Under the pieces are notes generated by a model. That model was not told the origin of the DNA. It worked only from the letters and a program-made list of their open reading frames with translations, and made no database searches. Shown one piece after another: positions 44,455 to 53,465 of a stretch of DNA of 64,000 bases. Positions within the stretch are counted from its first letter, which is position 1. Every line of letters starts with the position of its first letter. The translations under genes and the position numbers were made by a program. This stretch comes from Candidatus Planktophila sulfonica. GTDB lineage: Bacteria; Actinomycetota; Actinomycetes; Nanopelagicales; Nanopelagicaceae. The stretch spans positions 1,116,001 to 1,180,000 of the forward strand of contig NZ_CP016773.1 of the NCBI RefSeq assembly GCF_002288065.1, written 5' to 3'.

Positions 44455-45678
44455 ATGGCTTCACTTATCCCCGTCACCACAACTCGTATTGGTGAACATC
44501 TTCCGCTGCTAGATCTTCTGCCTGCTCATGCGCCTTTATCGTGGGTGCGTAATGGTGAAGGTCTTGTTGGTTGGGGCGTTCATGCGACAACAAAGGTAAG
44601 CGGTCGTAATCGTTTTGAAGATGCGCGCGATTGGTGGCATCACCAGCTAGAAACTTTCGCGGTAGCTAATTCAGTGCATGGAAGCGGCACTGGACCAGTT
44701 CTCTTTACTTCGTTCTCATTTGATCGCAACGAAGAATCCGTTCTTGTTATTCCTAAAGTCGTCGTCGGTCAAAAGGGTTCTCAATCTTGGATCACGTGGA
44801 TTGGCGATTCACCGCAGCCAGTTCTTCCTGAGTCCCCCGCTGAATTTTCACAAGGCACATTTATATTTAGCGATGGAAGCATCAGTACTGATGCATGGAA
44901 AGAGCGCGTTGCTGAAGCAATTAAGCGCATTGATTCTTCTCAGGTCGACAAGGTTGTTCTTGCTCGTGATCTCGTTGCCACATCAACACAAGAGATTGAG
45001 GCCATTCCAGTTCTCAAGAAACTAGCTACCGAATATCCATCGACATGGACATTTGCTGTCGATGGTCTTGTGGGCGCAACTCCTGAACTTTTGCTTCGAC
45101 TGTCTCGCGGAATGGTTACATCGCGCGTACTGGCTGGAACAATTCCAAAGACAGGCGATGACGAGAAAGATTTAGCCCTTGCTGCATCCCTTGCACGTTC
45201 ATCAAAAGATCTTGAAGAACATGAATACGCAGTGCGCTCGGTAGCTGAAGCGCTTGAGCCATTCTGTTCTTCAACTAACGTTCCTGAATCTCCATTTGTT
45301 CTCCACTTAGCCAACGTCATGCACCTTGCAACAGATGTGACCGGCGCACTTATTGAAACGAAGCAACGCGTCGATGCATTCTCACTTCTAAAGAGTTTGC
45401 ACCCATCAGCCGCAGTCTGTGGAACTCCGCGCAATATTGCCTTCGACATCATTGATGAAATCGAAGGCATGAACCGCGGGCGTTATGCCGGTCCTGTTGG
45501 CTGGATCGATGCCAGCGGCGATGGCGAACTTGGAATAGCACTGCGCACGGGGCAGATCACTGGCAAAGAGATTCGCATTTACGCGGGTTGTGGAATTGTT
45601 GCTGGCTCTAACCCTGAAAAGGAACTGGAAGAGAGCGCTGCAAAGATGATTCCTATGCGCTCGGCGCTACACGCCTAA
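44455..45678 (+). CDS. menF: Isochorismate synthase
   Basis: A 407-residue chorismate-utilising enzyme. The C-terminal chorismate-binding domain shows DGLVGATPELLLRLSRG, AGTIPKTGDD, HLANVMHLATDVTG, LHPSAAVCGTPR and MNRGRYAGPVGWIDASGDGE (part), with YAGCGIVAGSNPEKE at the end. It makes isochorismate, the first step of menaquinone synthesis. The ATG lies directly after the bioY stop. Context (menD next door) favours MenF over a siderophore or salicylate role. Confidence 0.92.
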   Translation: MASLIPVTTTRIGEHLPLLDLLPAHAPLSWVRNGEGLVGWGVHATTKVSGRNRFEDARDWWHHQLETFAVANSVHGSGTGPVLFTSFSFDRNEESVLVIPKVVVGQKGSQSWITWIGDSPQPVLPESPAEFSQGTFIFSDGSISTDAWKERVAEAIKRIDSSQVDKVVLARDLVATSTQEIEAIPVLKKLATEYPSTWTFAVDGLVGATPELLLRLSRGMVTSRVLAGTIPKTGDDEKDLALAASLARSSKDLEEHEYAVRSVAEALEPFCSSTNVPESPFVLHLANVMHLATDVTGALIETKQRVDAFSLLKSLHPSAAVCGTPRNIAFDIIDEIEGMNRGRYAGPVGWIDASGDGELGIALRTGQITGKEIRIYAGCGIVAGSNPEKELEESAAKMIPMRSALHA

Positions 45679-45681
45679 GAA

Positions 45682-47259
45682 TTACATCGAAGTGACGCTG
45701 TTATAAATTCCTTTGAGGAAATCTGCATTCGCTTCGCGGTTTGGCACATTGACGACTACAACGCTGACACCTTGAACCGGAAGTGAAAGTTCTGTGATGA
45801 GCTCTTTCTGGCTTCCAATGGTCTTTGCAGGGATGCCCATAGATTGAGCAATAGCTGCTGGATCAAGCCCGTGCGGTGTTCCGAAAACTTCTTCAAAGCC
45901 GTTTACTCCGCGCTGTGAAAGCGTTGAGAAGATTCCACCGCCATCGTTATTGATGACCAGAATCTTTAGATTGATCTTCTCTTTATGAATGAGTCCGGTG
46001 AGGTCATGCAAGAAGCCAAGATCGCCAAGTACAGCAATGGTTTCCTTACGCTGAGAAGCAATTCCGAGAGCGGTTGAGATATTTCCATCGATGCCCGCTA
46101 ATCCACGGTTGGCAAAGGTTTCAACGCCTGTGCGCGCGACAGCAAATCCTTCAAGGTCACGGATTGGACGAGAAGAAGAGATAAAGAGCGATGTTCCTGT
46201 TGGAACTCCTCCTGCAATTTCGCGAGCAATGAGTTGTTCTGACCATGTTGAAATATCGCTTACGAGCTTTGATGCGCGAAGTGAGTACTTCTTCCACTTA
46301 TCGGCATATTCGGCATCGGCTGGTTGTACTTCAACAACGGGTAGCTGAGTGAATTTCTGATCTGCCATGCGATCGGTATCAACCGTCGCCATACGTGGAT
46401 CGATAACAATTTGCTTACGGGCCATCTTGATAAATGCATTGATGGAACGAGAAAGTGTTGTGCGACCGATAACCACAACGGTATCTGGCGCTAAATCATC
46501 TGCGATGGTCTTTGAAGTAAGAAAGACGCTCGCATGTGAGGCTGCGCTCTCAAATGTGAGTGGGTCTTCAGCGATAACTGGCCATCCAAGTTTTTCTGCA
46601 AATTCTTTCACCGCATCAACACTGAGCCCGCCTCGGTCGTGACCAATCGCAAGAACTCCGCGGGTTGATTTTGTGTAGAAAGTTCCGGGAGATTTACGAT
46701 CAAATAATTTAGGAGTAGCAATAGTTAAATCATTGAGCCAGTTATCGCTCTTATCGCCAATGAGTGGCTCTTCAAATTGAATATTGAGATGGACGGGTCC
46801 ACTTTGCAATGAGTTAAATGGAAGCTCCATCGGATAAACGCTGCCTGAAATATCTGCGAAGTAGCGCACTGCTTTTCCGAAGATACGAGCTTGTTCTGTT
46901 GTTTGGTTTGCACCTGTCTTGCGCATAGACGCTGGGCGATCGGCAGTGAGAACTAGAAGCGGAGCATTTGTATGTGAAGCTTCAAGAACTGCTGGATGGT
47001 AATTCGCTGCCGCGGTTCCGCTGGTGCAGACGATTGGCACGGGACGTCCCGATGCTTTAGCGATACCGAGTGCGAAGAATGCCGCTGTTCGTTCGTCGAT
47101 GCGAACGTGAAGATTGATAAGTCCCTTAACGCTTGCTTGATGAAAGGCGATGGAAAGAGGTGCATTACGTGAGCCTGGTGAAATAACTACATCGGTCACA
47201 CCAGCTTCAACAATCTGGCGGACAATAACGCGAGCGAGCAGAGTGGATGGATTAATCAC
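45682..47259 (-). CDS. menD: SEPHCHC synthase MenD
   Basis: A 525-residue ThDP enzyme joining 2-oxoglutarate and isochorismate. It shows VISPGSRNAPLSIAF, VRIDERTAAFFALG (catalytic Glu), CTSGTAAANYHPAV, and the ThDP motif GDLGFLHDL to NNDGGGIFS. It starts with GTG at 47259, which overlaps the menC stop as GTGA; a longer frame to 47298 lies inside menC. It is convergent with menF, only 3 bases apart. Confidence 0.95.
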   Translation of the reverse strand: MINPSTLLARVIVRQIVEAGVTDVVISPGSRNAPLSIAFHQASVKGLINLHVRIDERTAAFFALGIAKASGRPVPIVCTSGTAAANYHPAVLEASHTNAPLLVLTADRPASMRKTGANQTTEQARIFGKAVRYFADISGSVYPMELPFNSLQSGPVHLNIQFEEPLIGDKSDNWLNDLTIATPKLFDRKSPGTFYTKSTRGVLAIGHDRGGLSVDAVKEFAEKLGWPVIAEDPLTFESAASHASVFLTSKTIADDLAPDTVVVIGRTTLSRSINAFIKMARKQIVIDPRMATVDTDRMADQKFTQLPVVEVQPADAEYADKWKKYSLRASKLVSDISTWSEQLIAREIAGGVPTGTSLFISSSRPIRDLEGFAVARTGVETFANRGLAGIDGNISTALGIASQRKETIAVLGDLGFLHDLTGLIHKEKINLKILVINNDGGGIFSTLSQRGVNGFEEVFGTPHGLDPAAIAQSMGIPAKTIGSQKELITELSLPVQGVSVVVVNVPNREANADFLKGIYNSVTSM

Positions 47260-48200
47260 AAGAGCTCCGCAGTCTTCATAACGCGATTCTTCCACCATTC
47301 GTAACGATCCGGCGCCACTTCATATCCACTGAATTCAGGCTCAACATCTGTGATTTCAATTTCGCCATCAACGATAGGCAAGGTTGCAATGTCGGCAGCG
47401 AGAAGTGAGCCGGTTCCTAAACCACAATCAAAGTTCATCTCTGAGAAAGATGCGGCAAGTTGTAATCCGTAGTTGATTCCGACGGCGCTTTCGAGAGCAC
47501 TTGAAACAACTACTGGAAGTTTGTGGTGTTCGGCCAACTTATGTGCACGGGAAATTCCACCAAGAGGTTGCACCTTAAGCATCAACACATCAATAGCACC
47601 GCTGAGATCAACGGCAAATGGATCTGCTGCCTTGCGCAGAACTTCATCCCCCGCAATGCGAATATCAACAACAAGTTTCTCTTTGAGCTCTCGTAGTTCT
47701 TCTACAGTCGCACATGGTTGCTCTGCATACTCAAGAGGGCCAATGTTTTCGTAGATGGCGCGAAGGTTGGTAACCGCCTCTTGTACGGACCAATTTCCAT
47801 TCACATCAATGCGTAGCGTTGCCTTCGGGCACAGTGATCTCACCTTTGCAAGGCGTGCAATATCTTCAGGCAGGTTATCGCCCACTTTCACTTTAAAAGT
47901 TTGTACGCCAGGAAATGAATCGACGATTCGTTCGATATCTGCTGGACTATTTAGTGCAGGGATTGTGCCGTTCACTCTTACTGAATTGCGATTGAGCTTT
48001 GGGCGAGGCTTTGTGGCTGCTTCAATTGCAGACGCCAACCATGGAGCGCACTCTTCATATCCATATTCCAGAAATGGTGAGAATTCGCCCCAACCATATT
48101 GGCCCTGAAATAAAGCAACTTCTCGAACATCAATCCCACGAAAGTTTGTCTTTGTAGGCAGCGCAACTACGCGCATTGTGTCGAGCAGTGATTGATCCAT
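47256..48200 (-). CDS. menC: o-Succinylbenzoate synthase
   Basis: A 314-residue enolase-superfamily enzyme that dehydrates SHCHC. It shows the lysine pair in FKVKVGD, metal ligands in RIDVNGNW, YAEQPC and AGDEVLRK, and the second-lysine region MLKVQPLGGI. It is slightly shorter than many MenC proteins but has all key residues. The ATG at 48200, 4 bases after the menB stop, is chosen; the longer frame to 48344 lies inside menB. Confidence 0.93.
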   Translation of the reverse strand: MDQSLLDTMRVVALPTKTNFRGIDVREVALFQGQYGWGEFSPFLEYGYEECAPWLASAIEAATKPRPKLNRNSVRVNGTIPALNSPADIERIVDSFPGVQTFKVKVGDNLPEDIARLAKVRSLCPKATLRIDVNGNWSVQEAVTNLRAIYENIGPLEYAEQPCATVEELRELKEKLVVDIRIAGDEVLRKAADPFAVDLSGAIDVLMLKVQPLGGISRAHKLAEHHKLPVVVSSALESAVGINYGLQLAASFSEMNFDCGLGTGSLLAADIATLPIVDGEIEITDVEPEFSGYEVAPDRYEWWKNRVMKTAELL

Positions 48201-48204
48201 AAAT

Positions 48205-49083
48205 TTACGGACGCTTAGGGAACTTTCCGAAGTCAGGCTTGCGCTTCTCTTTATAAGCATCGCGGCCTTCTTGGCCTTCTTCAGATAAGTAGAAGAGAAG
48301 GGTTGCATCTCCTGCGAGCTGCTGAACACCTGCAAGTCCATCATCTGCAGCGTTCATAGATGCCTTCAATAGGCGAAGTGCCATCGGAGAGTTCTGCAAC
48401 ATCTCGCGGCACCAAGAAACAGTTTCAGCTTCAAGTTCCTTGAGTGGAACGACAGTGTTAACAAGACCCATTGAAAGCGCTTCTTGCGCATCGTATTGAC
48501 GAGTGAGGAACCAAATTTCGCGAGCTTTTTTCTGGCCAACAGAAGCTGCAAGAAGTCCTGAGCCGTAACCGCCATCGAATGAACCAACCATTGGGCCGGT
48601 CTGACCAAATTTGGCATTGTCAGCAGCGATAGAGAGATCGCAGACAACGTGAAGTACATGTCCTCCGCCGATTGCCCAACCAGCGATCATTGCGACAACT
48701 GGTTTTGGTGTGCGACGGATTTGTACTTGTAGATCTAGAACATTGAGGCGACCGACGCCTTGCTGTGCAAGTGAGTCATCGCCGAGATAGCCATCGTCTC
48801 CACGAACGCTGATATCGCCTCCAGAACAGAATGCTTCATCACCTTTACCTGTAAGGATGATGACGCCAACTTCTGCATTGTCACGAGCTAAATCAAAAGC
48901 TGATTTCAATTCAATAATTGTTTGTGGACGGAATGCATTACGCACTTCTGGACGATTGATAGTGATCTTTGCAATGCCATCAGCAACTTCATAGGTGATA
49001 TCTGTAAATGACTCACCACCGCGGCCTATCACCCATGCCGGGATAGAACGGTCACCAAAATCACGCTTAATAGGCTTGCTCAC
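48205..49083 (-). CDS. menB: 1,4-Dihydroxy-2-naphthoyl-CoA synthase
   Basis: A 292-residue crotonase-fold enzyme. It shows [66 protein letters not shown], and a C-terminal tail [14 protein letters not shown] typical of MenB. It closes the second ring of the quinone. It starts with GTG at 49083 with GGAGGAATC just upstream. It is divergent from menE across 41 bases. Confidence 0.96.
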   Translation of the reverse strand: MSKPIKRDFGDRSIPAWVIGRGGESFTDITYEVADGIAKITINRPEVRNAFRPQTIIELKSAFDLARDNAEVGVIILTGKGDEAFCSGGDISVRGDDGYLGDDSLAQQGVGRLNVLDLQVQIRRTPKPVVAMIAGWAIGGGHVLHVVCDLSIAADNAKFGQTGPMVGSFDGGYGSGLLAASVGQKKAREIWFLTRQYDAQEALSMGLVNTVVPLKELEAETVSWCREMLQNSPMALRLLKASMNAADDGLAGVQQLAGDATLLFYLSEEGQEGRDAYKEKRKPDFGKFPKRP

Positions 49084-49124
49084 GATTCCTCCATTTGGTC
49101 TACGAGCGATAGCCTACGCGGGCA

Positions 49125-50219
49125 ATGGAGCAGAACGCACAACGAGAACTTCGCTCGGCTAATCCCGAATGGACAGTCAGCGAATCGATGGCTCGTATCG
49201 CCAAGGCCTTGGTATCTGATGGGCCGGCTCTCGCTTTTGGTCACACCAATTTCACCCAAGTCCCTGCGCGCATCAGCGCCGTTGTATCGACAACTGGAAG
49301 CTCTGGCACATCTAAAGAGGTCGGGCTTTCAGCATCTGCACTTCTCTCATCAGCTCGCGCTTCAAATAAGGCGCTTGGAGCAGAGTTTGGAAATTCTTGG
49401 TCGCTCTTATTGCCGCTCACTCATATTGCAGGAATCAATGTTCTAGTGCGAGCACTTGAATTAGGAACAGAACCAATTGATCTACGTAACCATCAAGGCG
49501 ATTATCCGCGTGCAGATTTCACCGCGATTGTCCCGACGCAATTATTTAAAGCACTTAACGGGGACGCTCAACTTCTCAAGCATCTCGTTGAGGCTAAAGC
49601 TGTTCTTGTCGGCGGCGCAGCGCTCACAACTGAACTTCATCTGCAAGCAGAGAACGCCGGGATTAACGTCGTTGTAACTTACGGAATGACAGAAACTTCA
49701 GGTGGATGTGTCTACAACGGAATCCCACTAGATGGTGTCGAGATTTCAATTACTTCCGAGAAGCGAATTGCAATTAAGGGAACTGTCCTTGCTCATACCT
49801 ATCTCGGGGCTGAGGCTCTCTGGGATACGCAATACAAAGATGGTTGGTTTCATTCTTCTGACCTCGGTCGAATTGAAAATGAGAAACTAATTGTTGAAGG
49901 TCGAAGCGATGATGTCATCATCTCTGGAGGAGAGAACATCTCACTAAGCGCAATCGAATCATCACTACACGCCCATTTTCCGCATAAGACTTTTGCAGCG
50001 TTTGCTGTGAAAGATTCAAAATGGGGCCAGGCACTTCACCTTGCAATCGCAGGCGATGGTTTTCCATCTGAGGATGAAGTAGCTCAGTACCTCGGTGAAA
50101 AATTCGGTGAATTCAGCAAGCCAAAGGGGTATCTCCATCTTCCAGAACTTCCACTCGTTGGAATTGGTAAAGTGGATCGCAAGAAGTTAATTGATCTATA
50201 TATGGAGGCACCAAATTAA
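49125..50219 (+). CDS. menE: o-Succinylbenzoate-CoA ligase
   Basis: A 364-residue ANL-family ligase, compact as in other Actinobacteria. It shows the phosphate loop TTGSSGTSKEV (about residues 55-65), LPLTHIAGINVLVRAL, YGMTETSGG, the hinge region DLGRIENEKLIVEGRSDDVI and the catalytic lysine in GKVDRKKL. It activates o-succinylbenzoate with ATP and CoA. No strong ribosome site precedes the ATG. Its stop overlaps the probable menA start. Confidence 0.93.
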   Translation: MEQNAQRELRSANPEWTVSESMARIAKALVSDGPALAFGHTNFTQVPARISAVVSTTGSSGTSKEVGLSASALLSSARASNKALGAEFGNSWSLLLPLTHIAGINVLVRALELGTEPIDLRNHQGDYPRADFTAIVPTQLFKALNGDAQLLKHLVEAKAVLVGGAALTTELHLQAENAGINVVVTYGMTETSGGCVYNGIPLDGVEISITSEKRIAIKGTVLAHTYLGAEALWDTQYKDGWFHSSDLGRIENEKLIVEGRSDDVIISGGENISLSAIESSLHAHFPHKTFAAFAVKDSKWGQALHLAIAGDGFPSEDEVAQYLGEKFGEFSKPKGYLHLPELPLVGIGKVDRKKLIDLYMEAPN

Positions 50220-51060
50220 TATTTGGATTCAAGGAGCACGTCCACGCACACTTCCTGCAGCTGTAGCTCCTGTCGTTGTTGCCACCGTACTTGTAGGAAG
50301 AGAGTGGAAACCACTTCAGGCCCTGCTTGCTCTGATTGTCAGCCTTTCGCTCCAAATCGCTGTTAATTACTCAAACGACTACTCCGATGGAATCCGTGGC
50401 ACCGATGACAATCGCGTAGGCCCAACCCGCCTCACTGCTTCAGGGCTTGCATCTGCCGCATCAGTAAAACGCGCTGCACAACTTTCATTTCTCGTAGCGT
50501 GCATTGCTGGCTTAGCTCTTGCCTCGCTTTCATCATGGTGGATCATCCTCGTAGGTATTGCATCAGTACTTGCTGCTTGGGGTTACACAGGTGGACATAC
50601 TCCTTATGGCTATCGTGGCTTCGGTGAACTTTCTGTTTTCATATTCTTTGGAGTAGTTGCAACAGTTGGCACTTACTACGTTCAAACTCTGGATATGACT
50701 CTGGCGGCCTTTGCCGCATCTATTCCGATGGGATCTCTTTCTTGCGCACTGCTTGCCATCAATAACATTCGCGACATCCCGGGTGATCAAGAAGTTGGCA
50801 AGAAGACTCTGGCTGTAAAGCTTGGAGATAAGAACTCTCGCAAGTTCTTCGTTCTACTTCTTATCTCTGCCTATATCTTCCCTGTTTTCACAGGTCATCC
50901 TTTAGCCTTACTGACGCTAACAACTGCGCCACAGGCTTACGCGATTGCAAAAGAAGTCCTCGCTGGAGCAAGAGGCGCAGATCTCATCCCGCTTTTGGGT
51001 AGAACTGGCCAACTGCAGCTGCACTTTGGCCTTACCTTCGCTCTCGCGCTTTCATTTTAA
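50215..51060 (+). CDS. menA: 1,4-Dihydroxy-2-naphthoate polyprenyltransferase
   Basis: A membrane prenyltransferase of the UbiA family (281 residues from this start) with about nine helices. It has the first Asp motif NYSNDYSDGIRGTD (about residues 51-64) and the second NNIRDIPGDQEVGKKTLAV. The usual WIQGARPRTLPAAVAPV start is present but no ATG, GTG or TTG precedes it with a good ribosome site. GGAGG at 50204-50208 is 6 bases before ATT at 50215, so an AUU start, overlapping the menE stop, is the best reading. The only alternative is a TTG at 50191 with weak AAGAAG. Confidence 0.88.
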   Translation: MNIWIQGARPRTLPAAVAPVVVATVLVGREWKPLQALLALIVSLSLQIAVNYSNDYSDGIRGTDDNRVGPTRLTASGLASAASVKRAAQLSFLVACIAGLALASLSSWWIILVGIASVLAAWGYTGGHTPYGYRGFGELSVFIFFGVVATVGTYYVQTLDMTLAAFAASIPMGSLSCALLAINNIRDIPGDQEVGKKTLAVKLGDKNSRKFFVLLLISAYIFPVFTGHPLALLTLTTAPQAYAIAKEVLAGARGADLIPLLGRTGQLQLHFGLTFALALSF

Positions 51061-51077
51061 GGAAGTAGAATTCGACC

Positions 51078-51338
51078 ATGATTAAAGTTCAAGGGTTTCT
51101 CGTACTTCTCTCACTTGCTTTAACTCTCTACACATTTGTTGATTGCGCTATGCGCGATGAGACTCAGATCAAGAAGCTGCCTAAGTGGGGCTGGCTCTTA
51201 GCCATTCTCTTCACTGGAATTTTCGGCCCAATTGCTTACTTAACAATTGGAAGAATTCGTGGACCTAAAGGTCCAAAGCCGGGCAAGAAGCGCATACTGC
51301 CGCCCGATGACGATCCTGACTTCTTACGAGGTCTTTGA
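51078..51338 (+). CDS. PLDc_N-type small membrane protein
   Basis: An 86-residue protein with two helices (VLLSLALTLYTFVDCAM and WGWLLAILFTGIFGPIAYL) and the pattern W-x-x-LAI-x-F-GPIAY-x-x-GR of the phospholipase-D-nuclease N-terminal domain. The C-terminal tail is basic then acidic (GPKGPKPGKKR, DDDPDF). Such stand-alone proteins are common beside menA and ccs genes in Actinobacteria; function unknown. Its last 15 bases overlap the convergent PQ-loop gene. Confidence 0.8.
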   Translation: MIKVQGFLVLLSLALTLYTFVDCAMRDETQIKKLPKWGWLLAILFTGIFGPIAYLTIGRIRGPKGPKPGKKRILPPDDDPDFLRGL

Positions 51339-51917
51339 AGCGCGCGAGCGTTTACCTATAATTTCCAAGGCAATAATTGCAATATTGTTTGTAAGGACGA
51401 TGGCATTACATAGGACAAGCAGCGCATCATTAATTAACACAGCATAAGTAATCCAGAAAATTCCACTCAAAGCGCTGACACTCATGGCCACCACCGAAAC
51501 GGCGGAATCTTTCCCAATTTTTATATTTTTATAGGATTTATAGACCTGTGGCGTTTGTGCAAAGACAAGAGAGATAAGAAGTACTGAAGCAATTGATGCG
51601 GGAAGAGTAAGTACAAGCCCTGCGACAATTGCCACCAGTGTTGAGATGGTGAGAATGGATCTCACTCGATTATGAATAATTACCCAAACCACACTGGCAT
51701 TAATTAATCCAGCCGCCACATTTGTCGCCAGTAATGATGGCGAGTTTTTATCAAAGCCATAAGCGGCCCACGATGTAGCAACTCCTAATTGAAGAAGCCA
51801 AGAAATTAAACTAAGACCCCTGCCATGGCCTAAGCGACGAATCCGTAACGCTTGAGGAAGTCCGAAAAATATACTGAGCACGCCCCCAATAAATCCAAAG
51901 AATTCAGTTGAAAGCAT
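51324..51917 (-). CDS. Seven-helix PQ-loop/SWEET-like transporter, copy 1
   Basis: A 197-residue membrane protein with seven predicted helices in a 3+1+3 layout. Helix 1 carries FFGLPQALRIRR and helix 5 carries FAQTPQVYKSYK, the two PQ-loop motifs; helices 2 and 6 contain SLISWLLQLG and AVSVVAMSVSAL, the usual partner segments. Most bacterial relatives (SemiSWEETs) have one three-helix unit of about 90 residues, so this is a fused form. It is probably a facilitator for a small sugar or amino acid; ligand unknown. It is paralogous to the gene 14 bases upstream. Confidence 0.75.
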   Translation of the reverse strand: MLSTEFFGFIGGVLSIFFGLPQALRIRRLGHGRGLSLISWLLQLGVATSWAAYGFDKNSPSLLATNVAAGLINASVVWVIIHNRVRSILTISTLVAIVAGLVLTLPASIASVLLISLVFAQTPQVYKSYKNIKIGKDSAVSVVAMSVSALSGIFWITYAVLINDALLVLCNAIVLTNNIAIIALEIIGKRSRASKTS

Positions 51918-51931
51918 GTATCGATACTACT

Positions 51932-52534
51932 TTAAAGTCCCGAATATGTGAGTTTTCCTCTACGTCTTTTCCCAATCAGCTCCAGAACAATGATGGAGAT
52001 ATTGATTGAGACTGCAATTGTGGTGCTCAATAAAATAAGCGGTACATCTGCATGCACTGCATAGATGAACCACAGAAGAATACTTACGGAGCTAACGCTT
52101 AGAGCGCTCACAGAGACTGCAGATTCTGCACCAATAGTTAGATTCTTAAATGATTTAACAATCTGTGGGGATTGAGCGAATACAAGAGCAATCAGAAGCG
52201 CTGAAACTATCGCGCTTGGCAAATTAAGAATCAGAGCTGAAAGTCCTGCTGCATATCCCGAGAGAATCACAAGCGTCTTCACATTATTTCTAATGATTGC
52301 AAAGATGACGCTGGCATTTACCAAACCCGCTCCAACGTTTGTGAGAAGAACAGAGGGCGAATCAATATCGAAACCATATGCAGCCCATGAAGTTGCAACG
52401 CCGAATTGCAACATCCACGAGATCAGACTTACTCCACGACCGTGGCCAAGTTTTCTTACTCGTAGAGCTTGTGGGAGACCAAAGAACATTCCCAAGCCGC
52501 CTGCGATGAAGCCAATGAGTTCTGCTGAAAACAT
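51932..52534 (-). CDS. Seven-helix PQ-loop/SWEET-like transporter, copy 2
   Basis: A 200-residue paralogue of the neighbouring gene with the same 3+1+3 helices. PQ motifs are FFGLPQALRVRK and FAQSPQIVKSFK. Large blocks are identical in both copies (KLGHGRG versus RLGHGRG, ATSWAAYGFD), so the pair arose by tandem duplication. The C-terminus GKLTYSGL is nearly the same as the end of CcsB (GKHTYSGL), encoded 10-15 bases upstream. No strong ribosome site precedes the ATG at 52534, so translation may depend on the preceding ccsB. Confidence 0.75.
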   Translation of the reverse strand: MFSAELIGFIAGGLGMFFGLPQALRVRKLGHGRGVSLISWMLQFGVATSWAAYGFDIDSPSVLLTNVGAGLVNASVIFAIIRNNVKTLVILSGYAAGLSALILNLPSAIVSALLIALVFAQSPQIVKSFKNLTIGAESAVSVSALSVSSVSILLWFIYAVHADVPLILLSTTIAVSINISIIVLELIGKRRRGKLTYSGL

Positions 52535-52548
52535 ATTTTTCTAAATTC

Positions 52549-53463
52549 CTAGAGACCTGAATATGTATGTTTTCCGGTGCCCCAGACATTTACATATACA
52601 TAGTTAAAGAGGAATGTTGACCCGGCAAAGATGCAGAGCCATGCAGCGCGACGACCGCGCCAGCCAACAGTTACACGTGCATGAAGGTATGCGGCATATG
52701 CAACCCAAGTAATAAATGCCCACGTCTCCTTTGGATCCCAGCCCCAGTAACGTCCCCATGCGCTCTCGGCCCAAATGGCGCCCGCGATAACTGAGAAGGT
52801 CCAGAGTGGAAAGACGAATGCAACAAGACGGTAAGAAAGTTGATCAAGAACTTCAATAGAAGGCACTCGACGAAGCCATACTGGACGTGCACCAAGTCGC
52901 TCAGCACGTTCAAGATAGAGATAGGCACCAGCAACAACATTTGCAAGCAAGAAGACTCCACCGGAGATGATTGCTGCCACAACGTGAATAACTAGCCACG
53001 TTGATTTAAGAGCAGGAACAAGTGGTGCGCTATTTCGGTATAGCAAGGTGATTGCAGTTCCAAGTGTGAGAAGAACACCGAGTGAAACAAAGAGCCCTAG
53101 CCAGCGAAGATCGTATTTACGAAGTGCACCCAAATATGTTCCTGTAAATGCAAGTGCACCTGTGATGGAAAATTCATACATATTCCCCCAAGGAACATGC
53201 TTTGCAGAAATTCCTCGGGCGACTACTCCGGCGAGAAGAAGTACAAATCCAAGGATCATCATCGCGGTAGCGATTCTGGCTGCACGTTCAGTGCGCTTGT
53301 AATCCAATGTCTTTGTCATGAGATTGCCCGAGGTGGAATCAGCTACTTCTGGCGCGCGCACTGCAAAGGCGGTTTCGAATGCATGAGCTACGAAAGAAAT
53401 GGCAAAGACTGCCATTGCCGAATAAACAAAGTTATTTGAGATGTACGCCCAAGTGGTCTGCAT
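52549..53463 (-). CDS. ccsB: System II cytochrome c maturation protein CcsB (ResC)
   Basis: A 304-residue membrane protein with about eight helices and the heme-handling WWD-type motif WGRYWGWDPKETWAFITW (about residues 236-253), with conserved histidines in VPWGNMYEF and LVIHVVAA neighbourhoods. It exports and presents heme for ligation to cytochromes c with ResB. Starts at 53463, 2 bases after the resB stop. Ends GKHTYSGL. Confidence 0.94.
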   Translation of the reverse strand: MQTTWAYISNNFVYSAMAVFAISFVAHAFETAFAVRAPEVADSTSGNLMTKTLDYKRTERAARIATAMMILGFVLLLAGVVARGISAKHVPWGNMYEFSITGALAFTGTYLGALRKYDLRWLGLFVSLGVLLTLGTAITLLYRNSAPLVPALKSTWLVIHVVAAIISGGVFLLANVVAGAYLYLERAERLGARPVWLRRVPSIEVLDQLSYRLVAFVFPLWTFSVIAGAIWAESAWGRYWGWDPKETWAFITWVAYAAYLHARVTVGWRGRRAAWLCIFAGSTFLFNYVYVNVWGTGKHTYSGL

Positions 53464-53465
53464 CG

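Noticed and set aside
44940-45470. 176-residue ORF antisense to menF
   Set aside because: Ser/Thr/Arg-rich shadow of a well-conserved enzyme, no domain and no start signal.
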